Source: Discostella pseudostelligera
Taxonomy: Eukaryota > Bacillariophyta > Thalassiosirophyceae > Thalassiosirales > Thalassiosiraceae
Reading direction: 5' to 3'
Assembly: GCA_036940085.1 (NCBI GenBank)
Contig: JALLBK010000288.1
Coordinates: forward strand, 1-16,052
DNA length: 16,052 nucleotides
Part shown: piece by piece, positions 1-9,630 of the stretch
Layout of the letters: each line of letters starts with the position of its first letter
Numbering within the stretch: the stretch's first letter is position 1
The notes under the pieces: model-generated
What the model was told of the DNA's origin: nothing
Database searches by the model: none
Seen by the model: only the letters and a program-made list of their open reading frames with translations
Program-made: the position numbers and the translations under genes

Positions 1-1173
1 TTATCTACAGATGATATTATTATCATGCAGACCTCGCTCCTACTCTGACAGCAGCTACCTAGAGGACCTGCCTGCCTGCCTTGTGGAGAATGCATGGCGA
101 GTGACGAGAGAGTGCTATTCTCAAAGCAGCTAGCCGACAAACAATCAGTGTGTGATGGTAGGAATGATAATGAAGATGAAGAGTATTTTGTGTTTCCTGT
201 CGACGACGATGGGGCGACGACGACGATGATGGTGGTGGCTGGCACTTGAATATTATTTGCGATTTTGCAATGATGAACCTCGTCTCCGATCGTAGAGTCG
301 GGTGGAGGAGGCATGGTGTGGGAGAACATAATGTGTCGGATGTGCTCGCAGGACGTGACAATAATCTTTTCGACAGAGTGAGCGAGAATGATTGAATTGC
401 CAAATTATTAATGCTACAGTGAAAGCCCGAGTGCCTGACAATCATCAACTATTACCCAACCGATGGACAGAAGCAGGTGTCGAGCAAACACGCAGTTGAG
501 GACCAACAATTGAATTTACTATTGACTAATGATACGGAAATAACATTGACATTTGGCAGGTCGAACAAACACCTCAGGTATGCGAGGGATGACACCACAC
601 GGCAACGAGAAATGCACCTGCAAATATAAGTAATGAAATGGTGTGATGACACCATAACTCACCCAAGAGATGAACTGGAAAACAATATCAACGAATTGAT
701 GTGATATGGCCTTATCACAACAATCAGCAGGCAGCGACTACGACGCTACCAGTATAGAGTGACATGATATCGCACTTGATAGCAAAGCTCCCGACAATGA
801 GAGAAGGGTTGACACCGCCTTCAATGTTTGACTCCACAACATCCTGACGATCGATGATGGTTATGATCATGACATCATGAAAAAGGAGCAGGAGGTGATT
901 TCTGAATGTCGATTTGAAAGGGAAGCTTTAAGGGTAGGTGCGGGGAACATCAACATCAAAACAATAATCAACCACCGCCTACCATACACAACACACAACG
1001 TTAACGCGACAACACTACTACTACACTATAGTACAATGATGATGAGACAGATATTACAACAATCACCAGCAGCAGCAGGAACAAAATCCAACCATCAACA
1101 TCAACAAAAAAGAAGAAGAAGATTTCAACAACATTATTCGTCATCTATGAAAATACACATTACTACTACGCTA
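1..1173. other. Intergenic, no supportable gene
   Basis: Open frames exist on both strands here (for example 59-448 minus and 877-1218 plus). Their translations show no domain, signal peptide or internal repeat and read like translated simple sequence: CGA/GAT-rich near 200-240 and CAA/ATC-rich near 945-1125. The stretch contains one copy of a 55-bp dispersed repeat at 457-511. Its right end holds the 3' flank of the minus-strand secreted-protein gene that stops at 1174. I see nothing else that I can support. Confidence 0.5.
457..511. repeat. 55-bp dispersed repeat, copy 1
   Basis: This stretch begins CAACCGATGGACAGAAGCAG and ends ACCAACAATT, and it is identical by eye to 11985-12039 in the same orientation. 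Past position 511 the two copies diverge but keep scattered similarity (ATTGACTAA / TTGACTAA blocks), so the repeat may be the best-preserved end of a longer decayed element. No terminal inverted repeat or target duplication is evident. It could be the edge of a transposable element such as an LTR or MITE end, which is inference only. Confidence 0.75.
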
Positions 1174-2717
1174 TTAAGGATCACACAAACCAACCGGTGC
1201 CCAAGCCTCCGTCCATGATCCCGTATCGTCCAATGTGGGCGCATACGCCGCAATACGACACCAAAAGTAGTACGGCCACGGCTTGCACTCAAACTTAGTC
1301 AGACCGATGCGCACTTGATCCCCGGCCTCATAGGAGGAGTCTGGCATCCACTCCATGACCGGGCTGGGGGTGGGAATACCATCCACTACTTTATCGTAGG
1401 TGCATGTACCTCCATAGGAGGTGGGTGATTCCGTGGGGGCAATTGTGCCCTCGCATGGGCCGAGGACTGTCCAGGCCATGTAATCATATTCGGACCCAGG
1501 AGAGAATGATTTTTGATTGCAGTACACTGATCCGGGCCACTCTCGACATTGGTAGACTACTTGCTTATTGGTGCTGACCGTCCTGCTCACTTTGTCTCCA
1601 GCGTGGTAGGTCGAGGCGGCATTGTATGCGACGGGACATCCAGCAATTATGGACGATGCATCATAGGTTGGACTTGATGTGGGTGATATCGTTCCAGTGC
1701 ATCCACCGACATACTCCCATCCTAATTTGCCACCAGTAGCGTCGATTGGGCTGAATTGACCACAATAGGCAGACTTTGGCCATGCCTTGCATTTGTAGAC
1801 CAACTTGCTACTACCATCGGAGGATAGCACACTCACTTTATCATCCTCTACGTATGTCATACTACCACCTGCTGCCCATTCCATGGGACATCCACCCACA
1901 TTGGTTCCAGTCGGACTATCCGTATTGGGTGGGAAGGTAGAAGGACTGAGAGTCGGCGCTGCGGTACCATCCTCTGTCGGACTATCTGTTCCAGTACAAT
2001 ATCCGAGAACGGTCCATGCCTCCTTCCAATTCTCCGACTTGGACTCATAATCGGGCTCGAATCTAGTCTGGGAACAGAATAGGCTCTGGGGCCAAACTTG
2101 GCATTGAAAGACAATACCATTCTTGGATACTTTATCACCAGCTTCGTAATTGGACGACTCGTTGAATTCCGTAGGACAACCTCCCAAATCGGTCAATGTC
2201 ACATAGATGGGACTTTGGGTGGGTGAGGAGGATTCGTTCCCAACGCCAGGACCTTCAGTGGCAGTTCCCTGAGTTGAGAGGTTGCAAGCGAGAAGAACTG
2301 CGTGAGGAATTATTCTGTAAGTGCTCTATGCAAGGCGAACACACTGTCTCAGACTATGAAAGAACTTACGGTGCACTCCTCGCTCTCCTTCGTCCATGCA
2401 TACTCGGAATAAATCGACTCAGGAGAATACCCATTTGCCGAACACCAATATTCCGAATGGCATTGAAAATTGTACGACGTCGTAGTAGACACACCACCTT
2501 CTTGAATAAATCCGTTGGTAGGACAGGATCCTTCACCGGGAGGAGAACATACCGTGTAGGTAATGTTTGTGGTGGATGTAATGGAGGATGAAACCCATGT
2601 GCCGATGGAATAGGTGGATCCGGGGATGTACGAGGGGTAGCATCCGACTGCGGTGGCAAAGTAGCCCCATGATGATGTGAGAGCGACGCCAAGAGTGATG
2701 GATTGAATCTTAACCAT
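1174..2717 (-). CDS. Secreted five-module Cys/Trp-rich protein, CBM5/12-like
   Basis: The gene has two exons, 2717-2370 and 2268-1174, joined across a 101-bp intron at 2369-2269 (donor GTAAGT, acceptor CTCAG, phase 0), giving 480 aa. The start is the ATG at 2717, which opens a signal peptide (hydrophobic residues about 8-25, then VGCYPSY). The mature protein has five modules built on the pattern GCP...Y.AGDKVS...V.QC..WP.S..C......AWT.LG.C, separated by Thr/Ser/Pro linkers such as GTISPTSSPT. The AGD-V-F/Y-C core with a late W resembles chitin/cellulose-binding modules of families 5/12, but with extra cysteines. The splice is supported because it rebuilds ECT|GTATEG, matching the CTGT linkers after modules 2 and 3. 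Module 1 is the most divergent, and module 5 ends the protein at LCDP-stop. The likely role is extracellular or cell-wall polysaccharide binding. No catalytic domain is visible. The substrate (chitin, a diatom wall polysaccharide or other) is inference. Confidence 0.85.
2269..2369 (-). other. Intron of the CBM5/12-like gene
   Basis: On the minus strand the donor is ACC|GTAAGT and the acceptor is CAACTCAG|GGAACT. Phase is 0 on both sides. Reading through without splicing stops soon after the donor (SSFIV-stop), whereas splicing continues the frame for 364 more residues and recreates the CTGT linker found between later modules. Confidence 0.85.
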
Positions 2718-2786
2718 TTCGTACTAGAGAATTGGAAGACGATTATTTGAATCGAAGACTGTCCCTTCTGTTTATTGATGGATCCG

Positions 2787-2793
2787 TATTTAT
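2787..2793 (-). promoter_or_regulatory. TATA-like element upstream of CBM5/12-like gene
   Basis: The minus strand reads CATAAATACGG, placing ATAAATA about 70 bp before the ATG at 2717. This is a plausible distance for a compact protist promoter with a short 5' UTR. Such an AT motif is common by chance, so the call is tentative. Confidence 0.25.
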
Positions 2794-3120
2794 GAGAGAC
2801 CAACAACACTGATGCCTGTTTTAAGCGTCGAGGGTCGAGAGGCTGATACTCTCTCGAAGGAAATGATATTGTGAGGATGAACGTGTGATGGAGGAAAGCA
2901 GGGGCTCGATAGGGAATTGAGTGGCACCTATCGATGTCCGATGTGACACACAAATTGACCAACAGATGAATTCGGCGATAATTTCTACATTGGTTCTACA
3001 AAGGAATCGATCCGAATACGATCGATCCCAAGAAGAACTAATGACTCTCGTTAACGTCGATAGGTCGTTTTGTGACTCAACGGTCAGACAGTGAATTTCC
3101 CGCCAGAAATCCCATCCTGA

Positions 3121-3221
3121 CACGTGGAATAGGTTGACAACGAGGCCTGCGACCACGTGGAAGTGAACTTACACGTGGCGATTGACTGCAACACGGCTTG
3201 CGACTACATGCGACCACGTGG
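3121..3221. promoter_or_regulatory. Cluster of four CACGTG G-boxes
   Basis: CACGTG hexamers occur at 3121-3126, 3154-3159, 3172-3177 and 3215-3220, and each is followed by G (CACGTGG). Two lie in a longer shared context, TGCGACCACGTGGA, at about 3149 and 3210. CACGTG is the palindromic E-box/G-box core bound by bHLH and bZIP factors. The cluster sits about 400 bp upstream of the minus-strand start at 2717 and about 530 bp upstream of the plus-strand start at 3748, so it could serve either or both genes. Binding and function are inference. Confidence 0.55.
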
Positions 3222-3512
3222 AGTGATCATTCCGCATCTTTTTTTTCTTTTGCCTGCCTTCACCGCGACTTGAGGTGACGCGACTTGGCACATATTTTGC
3301 TGGCCGGCTGCCGGCTCTTTGAGACCGCTTCGCACATCTGAGTCCGCAAATAAGTACATGTGTCTGGCGACAGCCGTAGATCATAGTAGTCGCATGTTGA
3401 AGATGGTTCCTTCCTAGAGGAGTATGTAGTACCGACCGATGTCTACTCATGCATTTTCACCGCTGACACTGTACTGCTTTCATCTCATGCACCGAAAGCG
3501 AAAAGCAAGCAG

Positions 3513-3546
3513 GCTCTCTCTCTCTCTCGCGAGAGAGAGAGAGAGC
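3513..3546. repeat. Perfect 34-bp palindrome (CT)n CGCG (AG)n
   Basis: The stretch runs GC(TC)n then GCGAGA...GAGC. Every base from 3513 pairs with its partner out to 3546, with the axis between 3529 and 3530 and no spacer. Single strands could form a 17-bp hairpin arm. It lies about 200 bp upstream of the ATPase start codon. It could be a GAGA-type promoter element or a simple-repeat slippage product. Confidence 0.85.
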
Positions 3547-3747
3547 AGACTCCCCCTCTATCTGTTTCTCTTTGATCACAACATGATTTCTAATTTCACT
3601 TTGTATTCACTATGCATGAGAAGAGACGCCGACGGACACCAATAATACTATTACATGACACCACCCCTCATCCCATCGCCGCTGGTGACGACCTCTCTTC
3701 CTTAATCTAAATCTCCGTAATCAGTGATATTATATTTTGGGGTGCAA

Positions 3748-6700
3748 ATGGCTGAGCTTGTCGAGATGCGTAGGAACCCAGTTGTTAACCAAGCGGTTGC
3801 TGCTCGCGATGACATCAAGAATTATGTTCATGTCATCCCCCTATGGACTTGGATTCATGACGAGACTGAGCGATTGGCGTCGGAACAGCAACAGCTGCAG
3901 CAACAACAACAGCAAGCAAAGGGGGCGGCGGGGCCTGATCCAAGCACAATCACAGTATTGAAGAAACAGTCTCTCATTCGTCTAATAAGTGTGGCATTTG
4001 GTGCAGCTGAGTTGATGCGACATGCTTCGAAATTGTCTAGGCATTACAACCACCACGATAATCATACAACAACAACGCCAGCTTCGGATTCCTCATTATA
4101 TTCAATGCAATCGGTGGCGAAGTTAAACGAACAACAATGCAGTATGGTGGATAATTTCAATGTTCATGTTGCAAAACCCAATGTAGCCGACGACGACGGA
4201 AGTAATAGCTCCACGCGACGACGACGACGACGACGAGCAGGAGCATCATCACAATCATCATGGAACAATGTCAAGGGTGTGAGCATGATCCATCCAGAAT
4301 TATCTGCACAATTGCTCGAGGAACCATTCTTTCTAATTGATGATGACGATAACGATGCACGAGATGGTAGCACAACCATCACTGCTCCTGCTGATAATGT
4401 TGGAGGTTATGTGGAAGTTAACATTTATCCACCGCTGCCAAATGATTGCATCATTGCTAGCAATGCAGATAATGATGATCATGATGAGGGAGAAGCAGTG
4501 TCGTCGTCATCGTTAGATCAAAGAAACGAGTGTCATGCATTTGGAATGTTACTGTACGAGATATGCACGGGCATATGCCCATTGCAACTACTACTCCAAT
4601 CCGATGAAACTACCAGTACTTCCCAAGGTTCGGACGAGCCCCAAAAGAAACGATCTACGGCAGTGCGATATGACAAGCGAAAGGGCAAGTCCTACACTAC
4701 CACATTTAATGCGAATGCGTTCTATGCACCCATGCAAGAAATGGGAGTGCCATCTTCCCTATCGACATTGGTGCAAAGTCTCATTGATGGTCATGACATA
4801 TATTTGTCACTCGATGCCGTGTGTAGTGACATTCAACTTCTGCTTAGTGATCCAGAGTGTTACCTCTTTGATGATATCGATCGATTTGTCGCCCAGGGTG
4901 GGAGTGGAAGTAGTATGCAACCCCAAGTCAAGATTGGCAAATTGTATGGACGGGAAGATGAGGTTACTCTCGTAACCGATGCCTTCTGTCGAGTATCCTC
5001 GGGAAAGAACGAGGCACTCTTTATTGGAGGATATTCCGGTAGTGGCAAATCGATGTTAGTGCAAAGCTTGAAAGCACGTATCGATATTGCTGGTGGATAT
5101 GTCTTAACACACAAATGCGATGAAACATCCAAGGAACGGCCATTGTTAGATGTTTTGCATGCATTTGATGAGTTGTGCCTCTTGATAATAAAGAAGAGCA
5201 GCCCACAGACATTGTTGGAAATATCCAACAAGCTCGTGAATGTATTCGAGTCAGACTTCTCAGTCCTGGCTCGATTGTTGCCCAATATCAACATTGTGTT
5301 TCCCGAGCTTGCCAAGAAACCCACCACCACGGACGATACAGATGGTAGTGCATCACGAAATTTACAAGGGATGAGTTTGAATAATGTGTGCTATACACTC
5401 CAACGTTTCATGAGGATTGTATCATGCGCTGCCACACCCGTTATGCTGTTTTTAGATGACTTGCAATGGGCTGGGAGTACCTCTCTCGAGTTGATAGATG
5501 CCCTATTGACCGACAAACGAGGTTCGACATGCTTCCTATTTGTGGGTAGCTATCGTGACAATGAGGTTCATGTAGGACATCCAATATTTCAACTTATGTC
5601 AAGCCTTGATTCGAGTGGCGTTCAATCGACGAAGTTGCAACTTCGTGGCCTCAATCGTAATTGTCTCAATGTCATGATATCGGAATCCTTGGGCATATTG
5701 CCATATCTTTGCAAGCCACTCGGTGACATAATCTTCGAGAAGACCGAAGGCAATCCATACTTTGCATTGGAGTTTCTAAGGTCTCTCGTTGATCGCAGAC
5801 TGTTGAAGTACAGTTTACGTGAACGACGTTGGATATGGGACGAGAGTAAGATCCGATCGGAGAGCATTACCGACAATGTTCTACATCTCCTCGCGACGAA
5901 GATGACATCACTGCCCGAGGACATCCAAACGACCTTGAAGATTGTATCATGCTTTGGGATCAAGGTAGACCAGACCATTGTTGACAACCTATCTTTGTCC
6001 AAGCGCTTCTTTAACTTCTCGCATCGGCTAACTAAGGTGGTGGACGAATCCTTCATTCAAAAGATTGATCACGGGTGGAAATTCATACATGATAAAGTTA
6101 GGGAAGCCGCGTATAGTCTCATACCCGATGGTATGAAGAATCAGGTGAGGTCAAACCAACTTTCTTTGGGCAGTGCAAATGAATTCTTCTCGGATAAGAG
6201 CGACCACACTGACAACGATTTGTTCCGATGCATTTCTTGTGTAGTTTCATTACGATATAGGAATGCTCTTGTATTCCATTTCTAAAGGACAATGTTCTTC
6301 CAGCATTGCACCATTTCATATTGTCGATCAAATCAATCATGGTGTGCCATCGTTGGTGCAGCCGGAGATTAGTGTTGAAATCGCCGAACTCAATCTCAAA
6401 GCGGGGACACGTGCGATGGAGTTTTCGGATTACGAAACAGCCTCGTTGTACTTGAGCAAGGCCGTGTCATTGCTTCCACAATGCCATTGGCGAGACCATT
6501 ACGAACTGAGTCTTCGGCTGTATATTCTGAGCGCCAAGGCTACATATTCATGCTCACGAGATAATATCCAACAGACTCGTACTTTATTAACGTCTATTTT
6601 GGAGAATGGACGATCTATTGGAGACAAGCTCGATGCGTATTACCTCCATGTCACCGTGAGTGCAAAATCATGTGATTGAACAACTGCTCACTTGTCTAAC

Positions 6701-8275
6701 TGACATTTTGATGAAACATTATCCACTTCAGATTCTCCACAACTCTGAGGAACTTGATGCCGCATATTTCACCTGTCGTCAAGTTCTATTTGATCTCAAT
6801 GATACAATACCAGATACGATTGACCCCCAGAAGTTAGCCTTGATGGTGAAAGATACAGGGAAGATGCTGGAGAAAATTTCTGAAGATGACTTTGTCGAGA
6901 TGAAGGCAATGGACTGTGTCCTTGCTCTAACTCTGAAGTTCCTTTCTCTCTTGGTAAGTAGTTATATCATGTCGAATGTCGTACCATGTTAGATCTGATC
7001 GTCTCATTCGCCTTCTGCCTTGATATTAGCTCAATATCGCATACTTTAAGAATCCTGACACTACGCTGTACATCGGATGCAAAATGATCAGTCTCACCCT
7101 GAAGCATGGTATGTGTGAAGAATCTGTCTACAGCTTCATCCAGTACGCTGCCATCATTTGTCAAAGATGCAGAGATGCAAGTGGTATACAAGAAGCATGC
7201 CGGATTGGGAAGGTCGCGATGTCGCTAATGAAGCGTTTTAGTTCACCTGAGATTGTACCAAAGGTCTATTCTTGCTACTTTGGGTTTGTTGCCCTCCACA
7301 CCGAACCACTGCAGCTTTGTGCCGATAATCTTCGTAGGGGTTTTGACGGTAAGCATTATCTCTATTATGCGATAGCATCCCCAAAAGCATGTATGTTAAC
7401 TGATACGAAATCCATCCACCCTGTCATTAGTTGGAATATCTGGAGCAGGTGCAGTGAATTTTGCCTTCTTCAATTCAGTCTTCCTTGTGCGGAATGCTCT
7501 GTTAAGCGGCGAAAACTTATTCTGTTTACGCAATGAGATTGATTACCATTTGGACGTCATGACTCGGTTCAAGCACACACTATTCAAGGATCCGCTGTTA
7601 GCTTTCCGGGAGACAATATCAAAAATTATTGGTAATACACAGTCCAGTTCCGCTGAGAACAAAAATACTGAAAATTTGGCGTTCGATACTTTGAACCATC
7701 ATAGAAGCAACGCGTTTACATACTTCAATACAGTATTGCAGTCGTTTTGGTTGGGCTATTCTGATCGCTGTGATTATTCTGCCAAGAGAGCACTCACGAT
7801 GAAACTCCTCGGAAGCCAGAATTGGCTTCTTGTTTTGTTCTACGCTGCTTTAAACGCCTTCCGTATTAATACGAATGGTAACAGGAGCAGATCCCAAGTT
7901 TCCAATGTGAGAAAATTGTACAATGATGCAATCACTGAAATGCGTGCCTTCGCGACGCTGTCCCCGTCGAATTATAACGGGAAAGTGCTACTGCTGAAGG
8001 CTGAGATGCATTCATTTAAAAACAAAGTTGACGTGGCGACAGCAAAGTACTCCGAGGCAGTTGCTGCATTCAGTTCGTCGAGATACGTGCATGAGCAAGG
8101 TCTAGCATGTGAGCTAGCTGGTTTTCATTACATTCGGATCGATCAACCCGAGACTGCACTGGATTTTTTCCAACAAGCGAAGGATTGTTATACTCAATGG
8201 GGATCAGATGTGAAGGTTGCTTTCATTACCCAACAGATCTCGCTCCTTACACCTCATAATGAGAATGAAGACTAA
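3748..8275 (+). CDS. HstK-like signalling STAND ATPase, pseudokinase–AAA_16–TPR-like
   Basis: My five-exon model is 3748-6144, 6245-6655, 6732-6953, 7030-7348 and 7431-8275, giving 1397 aa. All introns are 76-100 bp GT-AG. The start is the first in-frame ATG after the stop at 3718. Residues 1-~380 hold a degenerate kinase-like region: poly-Gln near 50-60, poly-Arg near 157-165, and HAFGMLLYEICTG at 263-275 resembling kinase subdomain IX. I see no intact VAIK, HRD or DFG triad. Next is a STAND/AAA_16-type NTPase with a GRED lead-in, Walker A GYSGSGKS (428-435, Lys434) and Walker B LFLDDLQW (567-574). HDKVREAAYSLIP (781-793) then VDQINHG and AELNLKAGTRA follow, the signature run of cyanobacterial/bacterial HstK-type proteins. 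Residues ~820-1390 are a helical TPR-like array, ending near YTQWGSDVKV. In bacterial relatives GAF and histidine-kinase domains usually follow; here a stop comes instead. The likely role is intracellular signal-responsive scaffolding or regulation by ATP-driven assembly. The partner is unknown. Confidence 0.85.
6145..6244 (+). other. Intron 1 of the STAND ATPase gene
   Basis: This 100-bp intron has donor CAG|GTGAGG and acceptor TTGTGTAG|TTT, phase 0. Splicing joins GMKNQ to FHYDIGMLLYS, restoring the conserved 'H..IG..LL' stretch expected just after AAYSLIP in this family. An alternative acceptor at 6259-6260 gives the wrong frame. Confidence 0.85.
6656..6731 (+). other. Intron 2 of the STAND ATPase gene
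   Basis: This 76-bp intron has donor ACC|GTGAGT and acceptor CACTTCAG|ATT, phase 0. It joins YYLHVT to ILHNSEELDAAYFTC. The unspliced frame stops within 30 nt (VSAKSCD-stop). Confidence 0.8.
6954..7029 (+). other. Intron 3 of the STAND ATPase gene
   Basis: This 76-bp intron has donor TTG|GTAAGT and acceptor GATATTAG|CTC, phase 0. It joins KFLSLL to LNIAYFKNP. The unspliced frame ends at a stop inside the intron. Confidence 0.8.
7349..7430 (+). other. Intron 4 of the STAND ATPase gene
   Basis: This 82-bp intron has donor GACG|GTAAGC and acceptor GTCATTAG|TTGG, phase 1. The split codon G|TT gives Val and rebuilds RRGFDVGISGAGAVNFAFF, the expected continuation of the helical repeat region. Confidence 0.85.
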
Positions 8276-8346
8276 GGTGAGCGAGAGTTTGCATCCCGTG
8301 CGTGTTGATGTTGAGACCGCCGATCTAATTATCGCTGGCATCATTG

Positions 8347-8364
8347 CTCTTGAACATTCAAGAG
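8347..8364 (+). other. Short perfect hairpin in ATPase 3' flank
   Basis: CTCTTGAA and TTCAAGAG form an 8-bp perfect stem around a 2-nt CA spacer, about 70 bp past the ATPase stop codon. It could be a 3' UTR RNA structure, but a stem this short also arises by chance. Confidence 0.3.
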
Positions 8365-9526
8365 AGGAAACTATACATAAATATGGCCATCAACAAAGTG
8401 CTTGCGTGTTGCGTGCTGACGCTCCCGAATTCATTCATAACAACAATGAGCACCGTCACCGATGACGATAGAGTCAATACAGGTGCAACATCCCTCACCA
8501 CCACCACAATAGCACCAACAGCAGCACTAGCAGAAAAGTTGTGATATCGACGTGTCCCCAAGAGTTCTCGACGTCTCAAGTTGGTTGTCATGTTGCACTT
8601 TTGCCGACGTAATGTCTGGGAGATGACGTGTTAAGGTACTCCGAAAGGCCGAAGGATCAACAAAATGTTCAGAGCAGTTATGCTTCTGCGACTCCTCACT
8701 CCCTGTCGCCAATTCACATCCATCAGTTGCCCTAATCATTATCATCATGATTGTTGCATATAATCTCTCCATAACCCCCAAAGTGTATGGGGTAAGTAAA
8801 TCTAGTAGTCGACAATAAGCATAATAAAATCAGCACCAATAAAAATGTATCCCTGCCTCGTCATTCATACATCACAGATATCAACTCGCCCAACTAATTT
8901 TCTAACTAATCAAGTATGGATATTCCAATCTGTTCAGGTACTGTTTTGTCGTGTACCGCCGCTACCAATGTCGAAGTCCTCCCCTAATTCAATCACATGT
9001 GAATATCATTGCTAGTGCACCTACCCCCTCCAGGACCGCTCATACACCCCACCCCACCACCGAACGATAGTAAAAGTAAGACCATTGTCTCGGATTGTTT
9101 GGTGGTGAATTTGATGACGAAGTGTGAATACTCTGCCATTTTGAGAGCTGCATGGTTGAGACCGGTGACGGAGGTGTATTACTGCCAAAAACACAAGGCC
9201 CAACTCACCATCACCATCACACTCACACCCATCACAGATCACAGCCCATCACCATCACCGCCATCATCCCGAGAGAGAGATGACTACCTCCTCGGCGGAC
9301 ATTATGCATGCCCAAAGAGGGAGCAGTCAAGGTCCGTGATACACTGAAGTCGAGAGTGCAAGAAATAGGGTCAAGCGTATGATGGCGACGGAAATCATGG
9401 TGTTGAATGGCAGAAGTTGAAGTTGTTGTTTTGTGGATATGAGAAGATAGAGGAGATGAGAAGATTGCGTGGCCAAAAAAATGACGGGAAGAGAGATATC
9501 GTACTCGAGGATAGTAAAACTCAAAC

Positions 9527-9630
9527 AAGATACGTAACGAAAATTAAAATTAAAATTAAAATTTGAAATTCAAAAAGATATTCAACTAAATTTTGAATTT
9601 GAAATTTGAAATTCAAAAAGATACTTAACG
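9527..9630. repeat. AT-rich tandem repeat, about 2.3 units of 43-48 bp
   Basis: Units start AAGATA(C/T)(G/T)(T)(C)AAC at 9527, 9575 and 9618, and the first two end in TTTGAAATTCAAA. The third is cut off after AAGATACTTAACGAAGG. An (AAAATT)n expansion accounts for the extra length of unit 1. TTTTGAATTT (9591-9600) and AAATTCAAAA (9609-9618) form a 10-bp inverted repeat within it. The block is far more AT-rich than the CG-rich DNA that follows at 9640-9730. Confidence 0.75.

Larger units (their letters stand above)
2718..3747. other. Divergent intergenic region between two genes
   Basis: These 1030 bp separate the minus-strand secreted-protein gene and the plus-strand ATPase gene, so they should hold both promoters. 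The stretch contains four CACGTGG boxes (3121-3221) and a perfect 34-bp CT/GA palindrome (3513-3546). On the minus strand an ATAAATA TATA-like element lies at 2787-2793, about 70 bp upstream of the 2717 start codon. Open frames here (2821-3156 minus, 3169-3450 minus, 3439-3645 plus) encode low-information sequence, and I do not regard them as genes. Confidence 0.6.

Noticed and set aside
59..448. 129-aa open frame on the minus strand
   Set aside because: The composition follows CGA/GAT simple sequence, and there is no domain, signal peptide or splice-supported extension. It is likely a chance open frame.
2366..2962. 198-aa minus-strand frame overlapping the first exon of the CBM5/12-like gene
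   Set aside because: It is a shadow of the real exon in another frame, with no coherent protein features.
6245..6260. Alternative acceptor AG at 6259-6260 for intron 1 of the ATPase gene
   Set aside because: Using it with the 6145 donor puts the exon out of frame and loses the FHYDIG stretch. The acceptor at 6243-6244 keeps phase 0.
9205..9265. CACCAT/CACCATCAC-rich stretch resembling a short repeat array
   Set aside because: It is an irregular simple sequence with no constant unit and spacer, so it is neither CRISPR nor a satellite.
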